From Coemansia sp. RSA 487 (lineage: Eukaryota; Kickxellomycota; Kickxellomycetes; Kickxellales; Kickxellaceae), in assembly GCA_027577595.1 (NCBI GenBank), contig JANBRJ010000050.1, positions 56,506-120,505 of the forward strand: a stretch of DNA of 64,000 nt, given 5' to 3'. The position numbers and the translations under genes are program-made. The notes under the pieces are model-generated. The model saw only the letters and a program-made list of their open reading frames with translations. It searched no databases and was not told the origin of the DNA. Positions 44,801 to 53,222 of the stretch are shown here, piece after piece (positions within the stretch are counted from its first letter, which is position 1; the number at the start of each line of letters is the position of its first letter).

Positions 44801-45158
44801 CACACGCACGGTCCATGTCTCTGCACCGACAACCGGCGCTATGGCGCGCTTCATGGTCAAAACAAACTCGTGCTTGTCTTGCAAGACGCCGCTGAAGAAA
44901 GAGGAACAGCATAGGGCTGTATGTAGGCACTGCGAGTCAGCGCTTCCCGAGATATATATGCGCAACATGGACACGATGCGCGAGCTTGAGATGCGCTATG
45001 CGCGTCTGTGGACCGAGTGCCAGCGGTGCCAGGGCTCGATCAACACGGAGGTAGTGTGCACCAACAGCGACTGCCCCATTTTCTACATGCGCAAGAAGGC
45101 ACAGAAAGACACCGAAGAGCAGTCCAAGGTCATGGAGCGGTTTGACTACTCGTGGTGA
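41850..45158 (+). CDS. POL3: DNA polymerase delta catalytic subunit
   Basis: Single exon, 1102 residues, the usual family length. The 3'-5' exonuclease motifs are present: Exo I SLDIEC (D315/E317), Exo II GYNTTDFDLPYL and Exo III YCLKDAF. B-family polymerase motif A is DFASLYPSIM (from 602), motif B is KISANSVYGFTG and motif C is YGDTDS (D756 and D758). The C-terminus has two cysteine modules: CysA from about 1007 (CLSC...CRHC) and CysB (CQRC...C-x4-C), the latter being the Fe-S cluster site that binds the B subunit. All catalytic acids are present, so the proofreading polymerase should be active. It synthesises the lagging strand and works in repair. Confidence 0.98.
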   Translation: MGVADEQAASCSYSKKRSTGFNVSSQAPTSMSTQNKRARLNKAKAKTGDVVMSDIADIALPKDFSHELAELEESDAYIDDPAKLWPRKEAPSLDTGTQKLVFQQMEIDEYFVVERNEVLARLYGVTEEGNSVTCFVHGFFPYFYCPAPANFKEENIPAVISELNRLADSNAGSGNRTNGKFSKGSAVMGIEMCMREPLFGYHGNVKAPFFKIIVRNQKLVRPMSQIVKRGFNVPGTGLYSATSYESNLEFILRFMVDTDIVGASWVELPAGKYSLRERDITFCQYEIDVHYKDLISHEPVGEWSKTAPLRILSLDIECAGRPGVFPEANHDPVIQIANVVTIQGQKQPFIRNVFTLDTCAPIPGVHVLSFQNEADMLLRWKDFVQTCDPDIVIGYNTTDFDLPYLLDRAEALGAHRFPFLGRIRDIPTKVGTSHFSSKAYGSRDSKVINMEGRVQFDVLAAMRREYKLRSFSLNAVSAKFLGEQKEDVPYSIITDLQNESPETRRRLAVYCLKDAFLPQRLVDKLMFLVNSMEMARVTGIPFNYLLTRGQQIKVVSQLYRHSLRQDLVVPVIEAQGGDNQYEGATVIEPKRGYYDIPIATLDFASLYPSIMMAHNLCYTTLLNKQTIERLGLVRDVDYVVTPTNDCFVKSSKRVGLLPHILEELLSARKQAKADMKKETDPFKVQVLNGRQLALKISANSVYGFTGALNGRLPCLQISASVTAFGREMIQQTVEEVEKHYTIANGYEHDAVVIYGDTDSVMVKFGVKTLEEAMRLGNEAAEHVTSRFIKPIKLEFEKVYFPYLLINKKRYAGLYWTRPEKYDKLDTKGLETVRRDNCQLVPLVLDTCLKMLLIERNVDGAVEYAKSIIADLLQNKIDLSMLVISKQLSKTDYDGKQAHVELAKRMRKRDAGSAPQLGDRVPYVLIKGTKNAKAYEKAEDPIYVLENNLPIDSTYYVEHQLTNPLTRIFEPVLGSKVTSLFKGKHTRTVHVSAPTTGAMARFMVKTNSCLSCKTPLKKEEQHRAVCRHCESALPEIYMRNMDTMRELEMRYARLWTECQRCQGSINTEVVCTNSDCPIFYMRKKAQKDTEEQSKVMERFDYSW

Positions 45159-45443
45159 AATGCATAGCTATTTTGACTTGTGCGCACATAGCGGCTGATC
45201 ATGTGATAAATCGCCCATATGCTGAGACCTCGCTGCTTTGTGCATAATGTTTTGAGGCGTGCGGGAAATCATCGAAATTTTTCTTCTGATTTCCAGCTAT
45301 TTTTCAATCGAATCTGTGCTTTGCGATCTCTTTTTTTTGCCACGAATATATTAGTGTTTAATATAGTGCTGTTTCTTCTGGCTTGCGTCAATCAGCTACC
45401 TGTTTAATACTTACTCTACTGTACTAATAGTGCTACTGTTTCG

Positions 45444-45914
45444 ATGGATGCTGCATCTTCTAAAGGTTAGTTTGCCGAAATTGAAATTGTCGCAATTGCA
45501 CATTTATAATAGTAAAGAAACTAATGGCATGTCATCATCTTATTTTCACAGTTTGTAGCAAGTCCTATAATCCGCGACTTTGCGTATGCCAAGGACGATC
45601 CTCGACATGAGGGCACATTCAATGATTTGGAAGCAGAAGGCGATGCAGGGAGCGAATCAGATCCTTGGTCATCATTTGAGAGTGGTGGGCCAGATGTGCG
45701 TATTGATGATGACGACGCTGGAGGCAACGCCAATACGATTCTGCGGAAAGCGAGAGCAATGTATGACTTTGAGGCAGAAAACCCAACGGAACTCGAGTTT
45801 GCGGAAAACGATGTTCTCTACATCACGTACAAACAGTGCGACGGTTGGCTTGTTGGCTACAAGGGCAACCAAGTTGGTTTGATTCCTGAAAACTATGTAG
45901 AAATGCTCGACTAA
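45444..45914 (+). CDS. NBP2: SH3-domain adaptor of the Nbp2/Skb5 type
   Basis: Two exons: 45444-45465 encodes MDAASSK plus one base before GTTAGT, and 45559-45914 follows a TTTGTAG acceptor; the product has 125 residues. The first part, ASPIIRDFAYAKDDPRHEGT, resembles the FAY-x-x-DxP-x-x-x-G motif of Nbp2/Skb5. The SH3 domain fills the C-terminus, with ARAMYDFEAENPTELEFAEN, DGWLVGYKGNQVGLIPENYV and the ALYDF-, WW- and PxNY-type ligand-binding residues in place. Yeast Nbp2 recruits the phosphatase Ptc1 to Hog1/Slt2 MAP-kinase pathways, and fission yeast Skb5 binds Shk1. The acceptor could instead be 8 bp upstream (CACAG), but only the chosen one keeps the frame. Confidence 0.82.
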
Positions 45915-46960
45915 GACATATCGGGCATGCTTTTATCATAATTTGTTGAGTTCTGGCACCAGAGTACATTGGCGAATTTCTATAAATGAATTGAAACGAT
46001 TTCATGACTGTGACCAGACGCGCATTTCGCTCGTTCACTTATTGGGGTGTTTTAAGACACCAGGGAGGCGAAATATGGAACAGTTCACTGGCTATTTGGT
46101 CCGCCACTGTAGCCCAGTTTTGTAATTGACTGGGAAAAGCACGCCCACAGTGTTTAAATGTGCGAGAAATTGCGCGAGTCCATGATATTTTGTTCCTGAG
46201 GACCACAGCAAAGCATCTTGCTGGTTGGAAGCTTGCCCATTCTCACACCTAGCCCAGCTACACTTCTTTCATTAGTGTGCGCTTTCAGCTAACATAATGG
46301 GATGGTCTGGCCAATGTCAATTATTTAAACAAGTGTGAATTTTAGGGTTCCTTGATTCATTCCGTGGGGATCGTTTCTAAATCTGGTCAGCGGATATGGA
46401 GGTGATCAGCATCCTCTGCCCGGTTTCGGAAACCCTAATTACGCCGCCACAATTTTAGTGGCTAATAACTTTTTCGGTTACCCGAGTTATCGAATGAAAA
46501 GCGAAAGAAAATAATCTAGTGTTCCCCCACCCTCCAATCAAAGCATGAATGGCACCGGGTGTGTCTTGTGCATGGAGTATAATATACAACTATGCTTTTA
46601 CAGCCTTTCGAGGATGTGCGGAACTGTAGCAATGTTTACAATTTTGTATTCAAAGGAATGCGACTTTACGCCCTCTAGGGCTGCCTGTTGACATCCACAA
46701 AATGGTATATAAAGAACAGGTACTTTCAACTATCAGGATTTGTGCTCGACTTGGTCACTGAATCTTCAAGTTTTCTCCATCACCTAGGCTACAAAAAAAA
46801 GCAGGTCTTTTCACCTATCCTTGTTATTTTTTGCTGTCACGGACCTGTTATACATTTCGCAGCGCTAGACGCCGAATCACGATTACGACCAACATTTTTA
46901 TTCTACAAGCTTCACGAATTATCTTTGTAAACCTCAAACAGTCATAAATTATCTGTCAAA
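45915..46960. other. Long intergenic region upstream of the CAP-protein gene
   Basis: 1046 bp with no gene recognised. A TATATAAAG box lies at 46707-46715. The length of the upstream region suits a regulated secreted-protein gene, but no named operator could be assigned. Confidence 0.45.
46707..46715 (+). promoter_or_regulatory. TATA box of the CAP-protein gene
   Basis: A TATATAAAG match on the plus strand 246 bp upstream of the ATG, leaving room for a 5' leader of about 210 bases. Confidence 0.45.
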
Positions 46961-47773
46961 ATGAAGTTTATCAACACTGCTTCTCTTGTTGCTCTTGCTG
47001 CGACCATTTCTACTACCACCCAGGCCGCACCAGTTGCTAAATTCGATATTGGAAACTTCTTCGGCGCCCTCTCTAGCCACCTTCACGATGCACCTCATTT
47101 CCCGAGCATCGAGACGATGTTTATCACCCTTGGTGCTGGAGAGACAGCGCCCACCACAGCGGCACCTGGTGCTATGGATCCTGAGAACCCCGCCGAGTAC
47201 GGCAGCCTCAACGGTGATCAAGGAGCCTCTGGCGACTCTGAGGCTTCTGGTGTATCTGCAGAGTCGGATTTTGCCGAAACAGGCGACCAGACTATGACAC
47301 CCGCCAACTCGCCATCTGAACCAGCACCCGAAGCATCATCGTCCTCATCTAGCGGCTCTGGAGCCTCCGAGGACTGGGTGACGCAGATGATCTGCCGCGT
47401 CAATGTCGTCCGCGCTCAGAACGGAGCACAGCCACTTGGCATCTCCTCTGATCTGAACAAGCTTGCGCAGGGTCAATCTGATTACCAGAACAGCATCAAC
47501 GAAATGACGCACTCAAATCCTGCCGGCGGCGTTGGCGACCGTCTAGCCGCCCTTGGTGTTTCCTGGGCCAGTGCTGCAGAGAATGTTGCTGCTGGAATGC
47601 AGACACCAGAGGAGGCACAAGATGCCTGGGAGAAGAGCCCCGGTCACTTTGCCAACATGGTCGACCCCAGCATGTCGTACTTTGGCGCTGCCAGCAACAA
47701 CAAATACTATACACAAGAGTACTATGGTCCTGCAGGCGGTGCCCGTGCCGAAGATATCCCACAGTGTAACTAA
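46961..47773 (+). CDS. Secreted CAP/SCP/PR-1 family protein
   Basis: Single exon, 270 residues. A signal peptide (MKFINTASLVALAATISTTT, cleavage near TQA-AP) is followed by an acidic, Ser/Glu/Pro-rich region (about 55-140) with no fold. The CAP domain follows from about residue 145: VTQMICRVNVVRAQNGAQPL, LNKLAQGQSDYQNS, AENVAAGMQTPEEAQDAWEK and SPGHFANMVDPSMSYFGA. The cavity residues of the family (two His and two Glu) look conserved: the HS after MT, the AENVA glutamate, the W-E-K-S-PGH motif. Fungal CAP proteins (yeast Pry) bind and export sterols and fatty acids. This one is probably wall-associated or secreted. The Ser-rich linker would suit heavy O-glycosylation. Confidence 0.93.
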   Translation: MKFINTASLVALAATISTTTQAAPVAKFDIGNFFGALSSHLHDAPHFPSIETMFITLGAGETAPTTAAPGAMDPENPAEYGSLNGDQGASGDSEASGVSAESDFAETGDQTMTPANSPSEPAPEASSSSSSGSGASEDWVTQMICRVNVVRAQNGAQPLGISSDLNKLAQGQSDYQNSINEMTHSNPAGGVGDRLAALGVSWASAAENVAAGMQTPEEAQDAWEKSPGHFANMVDPSMSYFGAASNNKYYTQEYYGPAGGARAEDIPQCN

Positions 47774-48214
47774 TATTGTCCAGTATGGAACAAGTAGTGT
47801 ATATTAGTTGTATTGTGTTTTTTCTGTTTCACATTTTGATCAGTTTGTTTCCTTTTATCCCTTTGTCGGTAGAGTGCTACGAAAATGTACACGATTTTAT
47901 TTTCAAAACAAATAAAAAATATCGTCGAAATGCATTGTACTGTCAAGCTGCACTTTACTAAGCAAAAAGTGTAATTTGAATAGTGTGTTAGAGTGTTGTT
48001 TGACAACATTAAAAGCGTGCTATTGTTTTCTGCATCCTCCTGAGAAAGAAAAAAAGATATTATGTTATATGATGGACAATATGACAAGAAAATATAAACA
48101 AACGAAGACAGATTGCAGATAATGTTTTTTTTGGAATGAATCCAAAGATCTACCTGCATACAAGGCCCCTAGAAAAGGAAGGGAAAAAGACATGCAATTT
48201 TAATTTTGCACTTG
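47774..48214. other. Convergent 3' region between CAP gene and arrestin-like gene
   Basis: 441 bp between two stops facing each other, AT-rich, with poly-A-type signals (AATAAA at 47911-47916). No gene was found. Confidence 0.4.
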
Positions 48215-49417
48215 TTAAGAAACAAGCATGCCATAGCCACCAAAGCCATGTTGGTGGTAGCTTGGTGGGATAGGTGTGATGGCGCTGCCATCCGAGGTGT
48301 CATTGTCGAAGCGCACAAATGGAGGAGGAGGAGGAGAACGCCATGCCTCCGCATGATTGGAATGCTCTGGCCAAAGCGTTTCCGTAGAGCTGTCGAGCAA
48401 AAGCCGGTCAAAGCACGACTTGCTGTATTCGGGTAGCTCAGCAAACGATGCCTCGAGCGCAATCGTAGGCACGATCTGCACAGGTGCAGAGATCCTGAGC
48501 AGATGTGCATCTTTTTGCTGGTCGACGACAGTAGCTACAAGCGTCAGCTCGTGGGTCACGCAAAGGCTGGCGGTGTTCATCGAGTACTGGACACAGCCGG
48601 TGGCAGCATCCGGGATATCCAGCTCGAGATCAAAGCACCGCTCATGATTGAGGGGCTGCATTTGAAGCGAGTCGCTCGGATCATACACTTTCCGCATCTG
48701 CTCGCACACAGTGTGCTGGCTGGAGCGCAGGTCACCAAATCTGTCCACCAGGTTTTTGCAGCGCACCTTTTCGCACAGCCGCAGCCCGACATCGGCCAGC
48801 ATCTGACCCTTTTGCAGCGGCCGCACTATTGCGCGCGCGCGGAGCTTGGATTTGTCGGCAAAGGCGACGCTGTCGCCAACCATCTGCAGCTCTACAGCGC
48901 CTAGCCAGTCGGCCTGCACACACATTGAATCCGTCAGCGACAGTGCCCACCCCGATCCCTCAAGCGGAACGCGATACACAGGGATGCGCTGCGTCTGCGT
49001 CCACGTGTTGATTCCAAAGCCACATGTGTGGATTGTGACTCTGAGTTCGTAGGCAATGTTGCCGAATGCTGTGCGCACGCTCTCATGCATGTGGCCAGGG
49101 ATGATGAAGGAAAACAGGAGCTCCCTTGGACTGCTTCCGTATGTCGCTGGCCAGACGGCATGGCCAAGCTGGCTGTCGGATGCGTCAAATATATCCTGTT
49201 GCATGAGTGTGCTGCTCCTGATGGTGTTTTGCCGGCGGTGCTGCTGCTTGCGTGCATCAATGGACTGGAATGCAACTGTGACGCGCTTTACCTTCAGCGA
49301 ATACCCAAGGCGTATCAGCACGCGTCCAGCGAGTGACTCGCAAGACGCCTCGGATGGCTGCCCACGAAGAATGACGCAGGCTGCGTCGGGAACTATTTGG
49401 GTGCGTACGTACAACAT
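48215..49417 (-). CDS. Arrestin-like protein with C-terminal PPSY motif
   Basis: The ATG at 49415-49417 (MLYVRTQIVPDAACVILRGQ) gives 400 residues. The open frame continues upstream, but its composition is not coding-like and the paralogues start at this point. Arrestin-fold hallmarks are a first strand (IVPDAACVILRGQ), LAGRVLIRLGYSLKVKRVTV, PRELLFSFIIPGHMHESVRT (the FxFxxP region) and YELRVTIHT. The second lobe follows, with LRARAIVRPLQKGQMLADVG and ASLCVTHELTLVATVV. Near the end IPPSYHQHG provides a PPxY motif of the kind bound by WW domains of Rsp5/Nedd4-type ubiquitin ligases. Alpha-arrestins with such motifs direct ubiquitination and endocytosis of nutrient transporters; the cargo here is unknown. 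It is one of three arrestin-like genes in the window. Confidence 0.82.
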   Translation of the reverse strand: MLYVRTQIVPDAACVILRGQPSEASCESLAGRVLIRLGYSLKVKRVTVAFQSIDARKQQHRRQNTIRSSTLMQQDIFDASDSQLGHAVWPATYGSSPRELLFSFIIPGHMHESVRTAFGNIAYELRVTIHTCGFGINTWTQTQRIPVYRVPLEGSGWALSLTDSMCVQADWLGAVELQMVGDSVAFADKSKLRARAIVRPLQKGQMLADVGLRLCEKVRCKNLVDRFGDLRSSQHTVCEQMRKVYDPSDSLQMQPLNHERCFDLELDIPDAATGCVQYSMNTASLCVTHELTLVATVVDQQKDAHLLRISAPVQIVPTIALEASFAELPEYSKSCFDRLLLDSSTETLWPEHSNHAEAWRSPPPPPFVRFDNDTSDGSAITPIPPSYHQHGFGGYGMLVS

Positions 49418-50174
49418 TGGAAATGGAGATATGGAATGCAAGAGAAATAAGAAAGTGCGCTTAACAAGCGAATATATGTGTGATACAAGGAAAACGACCA
49501 TCAATACAACGGCTGGCCTTTGAAGAAGCGATTTTTGTGAAAAGTAAACCAAGTGAAGAAATAGGGGGGAGGAGAGGGAGGAGTATTCGGCGCAGGACAA
49601 ATAAAAATGCATGGCTGAACTCCCTAATTTATACAGGAACGCGCTGTTTTCAGGGACTTGTGCTGGAGAGTTTCTGGACGAAGAAAGAGGCTGCGTTTCC
49701 ACCATTTGGCAGCCAAATGTGTGAGATATCATGTCAGCACGGTCGGTCTCTTGTGCCAGCTGCAAGATGTGCTCGCCACAATCGAGCCCAATGTTTTTCT
49801 TTCGCTTCTGTTGTTTTGCAAGCCGCTCCAGTCAGGATGTATCTGCAGTATTTTGTTAAATTTCAGAGTTTGTAACAAGCAGAGCAAGTGCATCAAATGC
49901 CATAGATTTAGAAGCATGCATATGCACACAAAAGCCAATAACGCAATATTTGACGTTTGATCTGGTATTCGGATTCGACTGCACAGATTCGGACATGTGA
50001 AAACTCACCGATTGCGAAAGAGACATACGGCAATGGAAGGGAGATTCTTCAAAGTAACGACACTAGTAAGTTTGGCATTTCATCCTCTCCACAAGCAACA
50101 CACAAAAAACCTCCAACACAGCAGTTGCCCGCCAAATATGGAGAGCATATCCGTTTTGCTGATTATAATGTCCA
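49418..50174. other. Intergenic region upstream of the second arrestin-like gene
   Basis: About 760 bp. It should hold the leftward promoter of the arrestin-like gene and, possibly, upstream exons of the rightward cysteine-rich frame at 50175-50675. A GTAAGT donor at about 50066 follows a short open frame (MEGRFFKVTTL). No definite gene was resolved. Confidence 0.3.
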
Positions 50175-50675
50175 GTGGATGGCTGTTTTGGAATGCAAAA
50201 GATACACTGTGCGGGGTGTGCCAATTCGCTGTGTCATCCGACAACTGTTAATGCTCCTGCTGCTGAAAGCAAGGGCAGGGTAGTATGGAAGCAAGAATGT
50301 GATTGCGGATTGTTGTTGGAGGGGATCACGACTGTGCCGGATGTACCGATGATATCGGCTGAAAGGGCAATAGTGTTTGAACCGGAGAAACAAAACGAAT
50401 GTGGATCCGATAATCAACCGTGCATTGACTACCGCACGTGCGGCCAGGGGGTGTTCGGAGTCAGGGAAATTCGAACGGATAGGCGGATCAATCAATACGG
50501 GTCGGACATGTTGAAAATCCGTAAAAAAAAAAAAAAAGAAAAGGCTAGCTGGTATGAGGCTGAAGAGTGTTTGTTGGGTTCCCTTGCATGCTCGGATGTT
50601 ATGTACTTCAAGGAATGGCTGGAGGAGCAGAATTTGTTGAGCTTTCACATGCCTCGGGACCGACATCGGATTTGA
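50175..50675 (+). CDS. Possible cysteine-containing protein, function unknown (upstream exons unresolved)
   Basis: A 166-codon frame with coding-like composition. It has a pair of cysteine motifs (KIHCAGCANSLC and QECDCGLLLEG) and ends in an acidic helical stretch (WYEAEECLLGSLACSDVMYF then KEWLEEQNLLSF). A lysine run from a poly-A tract (50522-50536) splits it. The Cys pairs about 30 residues apart could bind zinc in a Mis18/Yippee-like way, but this is a weak guess. A clean acceptor (TGTCCAG) lies near 50174, so there may be earlier exons. The frame could also be chance: the opposite strand is open as well. Confidence 0.3.
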   Translation: MDGCFGMQKIHCAGCANSLCHPTTVNAPAAESKGRVVWKQECDCGLLLEGITTVPDVPMISAERAIVFEPEKQNECGSDNQPCIDYRTCGQGVFGVREIRTDRRINQYGSDMLKIRKKKKKEKASWYEAEECLLGSLACSDVMYFKEWLEEQNLLSFHMPRDRHRI

Positions 50676-50826
50676 AGATTTTAGCTGTATATAAGCGAGA
50701 AAGCTAACTGAAAAGCAGAAGAGCTACATACAATATTGGCCAGATTTGAATGATACGAATTATTTTTAGTAAGCGAAACGAAAGGTACGAGTAAATGTTG
50801 GAACATTGTGAAAAAGTAAAAAAGTT

Positions 50827-52287
50827 TTATTCGGGCTTCTTTCCAAACCACGAATGTCGCTTGATCTCCCGCCGGAGACTGAATTTGCGGCGCACTCTGC
50901 CTGTCGTGTGCGCCTTGGAAGCAGCGGCATCGTCCTTGGACGCAGTTAATCCTAGCCCCGTTCCTGGGGTTTCCAGCTGTGCATCCGTGGTTAGCCATTC
51001 ATAATCCTCCGCCACTGCGGAGCCCAGAATCGACTCTGCCCTCGGAAGTGTTACATCGCTTGTTTCGCATTTGGATATCTGGATTGGGGCAGGGTCTGCA
51101 GCTATCTTTTTCGGGTCCACCTGATTTGGGATTGATGCTACATCTCCAACCTCCCTGACAGAGGCGGTGTCGTTCACAGATGCAGCCCTGGATTGTGCGC
51201 GGGTATTGCTGGCGCATGAGACATCGTCCTCAACAATGGCTGGGCGCATACAGTCGCCTCCATAGTCGTCATCACTATTGTACTGCGCGCTGCACGCACA
51301 GCTGGATATAGCGTTGCGACCACTATACGCGAACGACGGGTAGGCATTGCAATCCGCGCTATGCTCGGCTGGCAGCGTGGCTTGGGCGTCGTCACCCGGC
51401 TGATGTTGCTCCGAAGCACTGTGAGTCTTTGGTTCGGCTGCGGTTATTGCGCTGGCGAGCGTACTGTCTATCCGCTCCAGGCACTGCTTCATGTGCAGAG
51501 CGAGCGTCCTGTCTGCCTCGCACTTCTCCCTGACTGCGCTTAGCCCCTCGACCAAAGTTCTCAGCCGCTCATCGACCAGCGTGCTGCTTTGCGCCTCACT
51601 CTCGAGCGCACGCAGCACTTGCACCACATGCTCGTCCACAGCGCCCATGCGCTCGGCCAGACCCTGCAACGCCTGTCCGATATCTGCATGGCCCGCCAGC
51701 GCCGACTCCTGCTGATCGTCGTCACTGCCGCAGACGTTGTGGTTATCGCTGGTGAGCAACAGAGGACCAGCGTATGCGCTCTGCTGCACGTTCTGTATCA
51801 GCGCAATCTGCTCCCTGTACATGGCCTCCATCTCGCTGCGCTGCGGTATGGAGTGCAGGACCTGCAAGAGCGCAGGGACCAGGTCCTCGAGGATCTTGTC
51901 CATCAGCTTGTTGCGCTTCTCGCGCTCCCGCACGCCCAGGGACATTGCGCAATCGTCGGTCTGCATTGCCACAGACCGCGAACTCCCGGCGACCCGGGCA
52001 CACAGCATCTTTCCGTCGACGCACACCCGCGCCGCAGCGCCATCTCCATTGCCGCCCTTCGCCGCGGACTGCTGGTGCTCGTACAGAAACCGCAGGATGT
52101 TCTCGCCCTGGTAATCCCACAGGATGTTAAGCATTGCATCCTCAAATGTGTCAAGCATGCGCATCGTCGCCTTGGTTAGCGCACGCGGCACAGCCATGGC
52201 CCACGACCAGAATGTTGCGCCCACCAGAATAACGCATGTGTATGCCAACGATCCGAGCTCTTGGGTTCTCCTAGGCGTCGTGCCCAT
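50827..52287 (-). CDS. Membrane-anchored coiled-coil protein, function unknown
   Basis: Single exon, 486 residues. The N-terminus MGTTPRRTQELGSLAYTCVI then LVGATFWSWAMAVPRAL is a membrane segment or uncleaved signal anchor. Two helical blocks follow: about 35-75 (TMRMLDTFEDAMLNILWDYQ) and about 110-260, including NKLMDKILEDLVPALLQVLH, IGQALQGLAERMGAVDEHVV and a long heptad-rich stretch to about 275. The remaining 200 residues are acidic and disordered and end in a strongly basic tail (RVRRKFSLRREIKRHSWFGK). I recognise no family. The layout suggests a tail-exposed membrane tether, but nothing supports a specific role. Confidence 0.65.
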   Translation of the reverse strand: MGTTPRRTQELGSLAYTCVILVGATFWSWAMAVPRALTKATMRMLDTFEDAMLNILWDYQGENILRFLYEHQQSAAKGGNGDGAAARVCVDGKMLCARVAGSSRSVAMQTDDCAMSLGVREREKRNKLMDKILEDLVPALLQVLHSIPQRSEMEAMYREQIALIQNVQQSAYAGPLLLTSDNHNVCGSDDDQQESALAGHADIGQALQGLAERMGAVDEHVVQVLRALESEAQSSTLVDERLRTLVEGLSAVREKCEADRTLALHMKQCLERIDSTLASAITAAEPKTHSASEQHQPGDDAQATLPAEHSADCNAYPSFAYSGRNAISSCACSAQYNSDDDYGGDCMRPAIVEDDVSCASNTRAQSRAASVNDTASVREVGDVASIPNQVDPKKIAADPAPIQISKCETSDVTLPRAESILGSAVAEDYEWLTTDAQLETPGTGLGLTASKDDAAASKAHTTGRVRRKFSLRREIKRHSWFGKKPE

Positions 52288-53222
52288 TTCTGTATATCCT
52301 TCTTCCTTTTTGGCTGTTGTTGAAAATATATGCTCAAGGTATTAGTACGAAGAAAGTGACAATATACTATCAATAGTCGAGCAAGAAAAAAAAGAGTTTA
52401 GCAGATAATACGGGCAAAAATGTACGCTTTTTCACTATCTTCTGGTTATATAAGCCATACATGAAAAAAGTAATGACAGCAGGGTGCCTCGTTCTATCCT
52501 GTAGAAGGATAGTAGAGCTTGAGGTGTAAAAATATACGTAGTGGACTATCCAAATATCTGCTGTATCTGTTGTTTCGATTCAGGCAAAGAGGGAAAAAAA
52601 AGCCATACATCGGCAGATGTGGTTTTAGATAGTATTGTAGGTTGCAAGAAACATGGCATTTGGCAACAACAACAACAACAACAACAACAGCATCAGCTAA
52701 AGGAAACGAGGAGGAGGGGGTTTTATGACGAACAATCCGTTCTGGACATTTGAGTGGCATGGCTTGTGTTCTGAGCAGCTCACGCCTCCTCCATGTTCCT
52801 AACGATATAGGTTACATTTCCGTTTTAGAAGTTTGCCAATTTCAGCCGCAATCCAAGCTTCTAGGCTGAGAATGACAGTAGCTTAATATACCGAATGAGA
52901 TGGATGTCCAGCGAATTTATTGCTGTGCATTGAAAGGGCTCACGTAGAAAATGAAAAAAGTGGCACACTTGTTGATATTATTCAGATCCCTTTTCTGCTG
53001 CTGCCTGTTTTTGTTGTGGAAGCCCAATTTGGCAAGACGTTTCGGTTTTGAACCTTTGGGTCAATCGAGAAGCGCAGGGGGCAAAACAAAGCAAGTAACA
53101 TGGAATAAAGACATTGCAATATGTAATCGAAATGGTTGCAAGCTAAAGCAGTTACAAAATACTACAGTACAAAGGAGAAAGCAGGAGCAGCGCCTCTAAT
53201 TCCATTGTTAGGGGGTGTATGG
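52288..53222. other. Intergenic region between unknown coiled-coil gene and YEATS gene
   Basis: 935 bp without a recognised gene. It contains a (CAA)n microsatellite at 52664-52689. Short frames here show no domain. Confidence 0.4.
52664..52689 (+). repeat. (CAA)n microsatellite
   Basis: Nearly nine uninterrupted CAA units in non-coding DNA. Confidence 0.9.
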
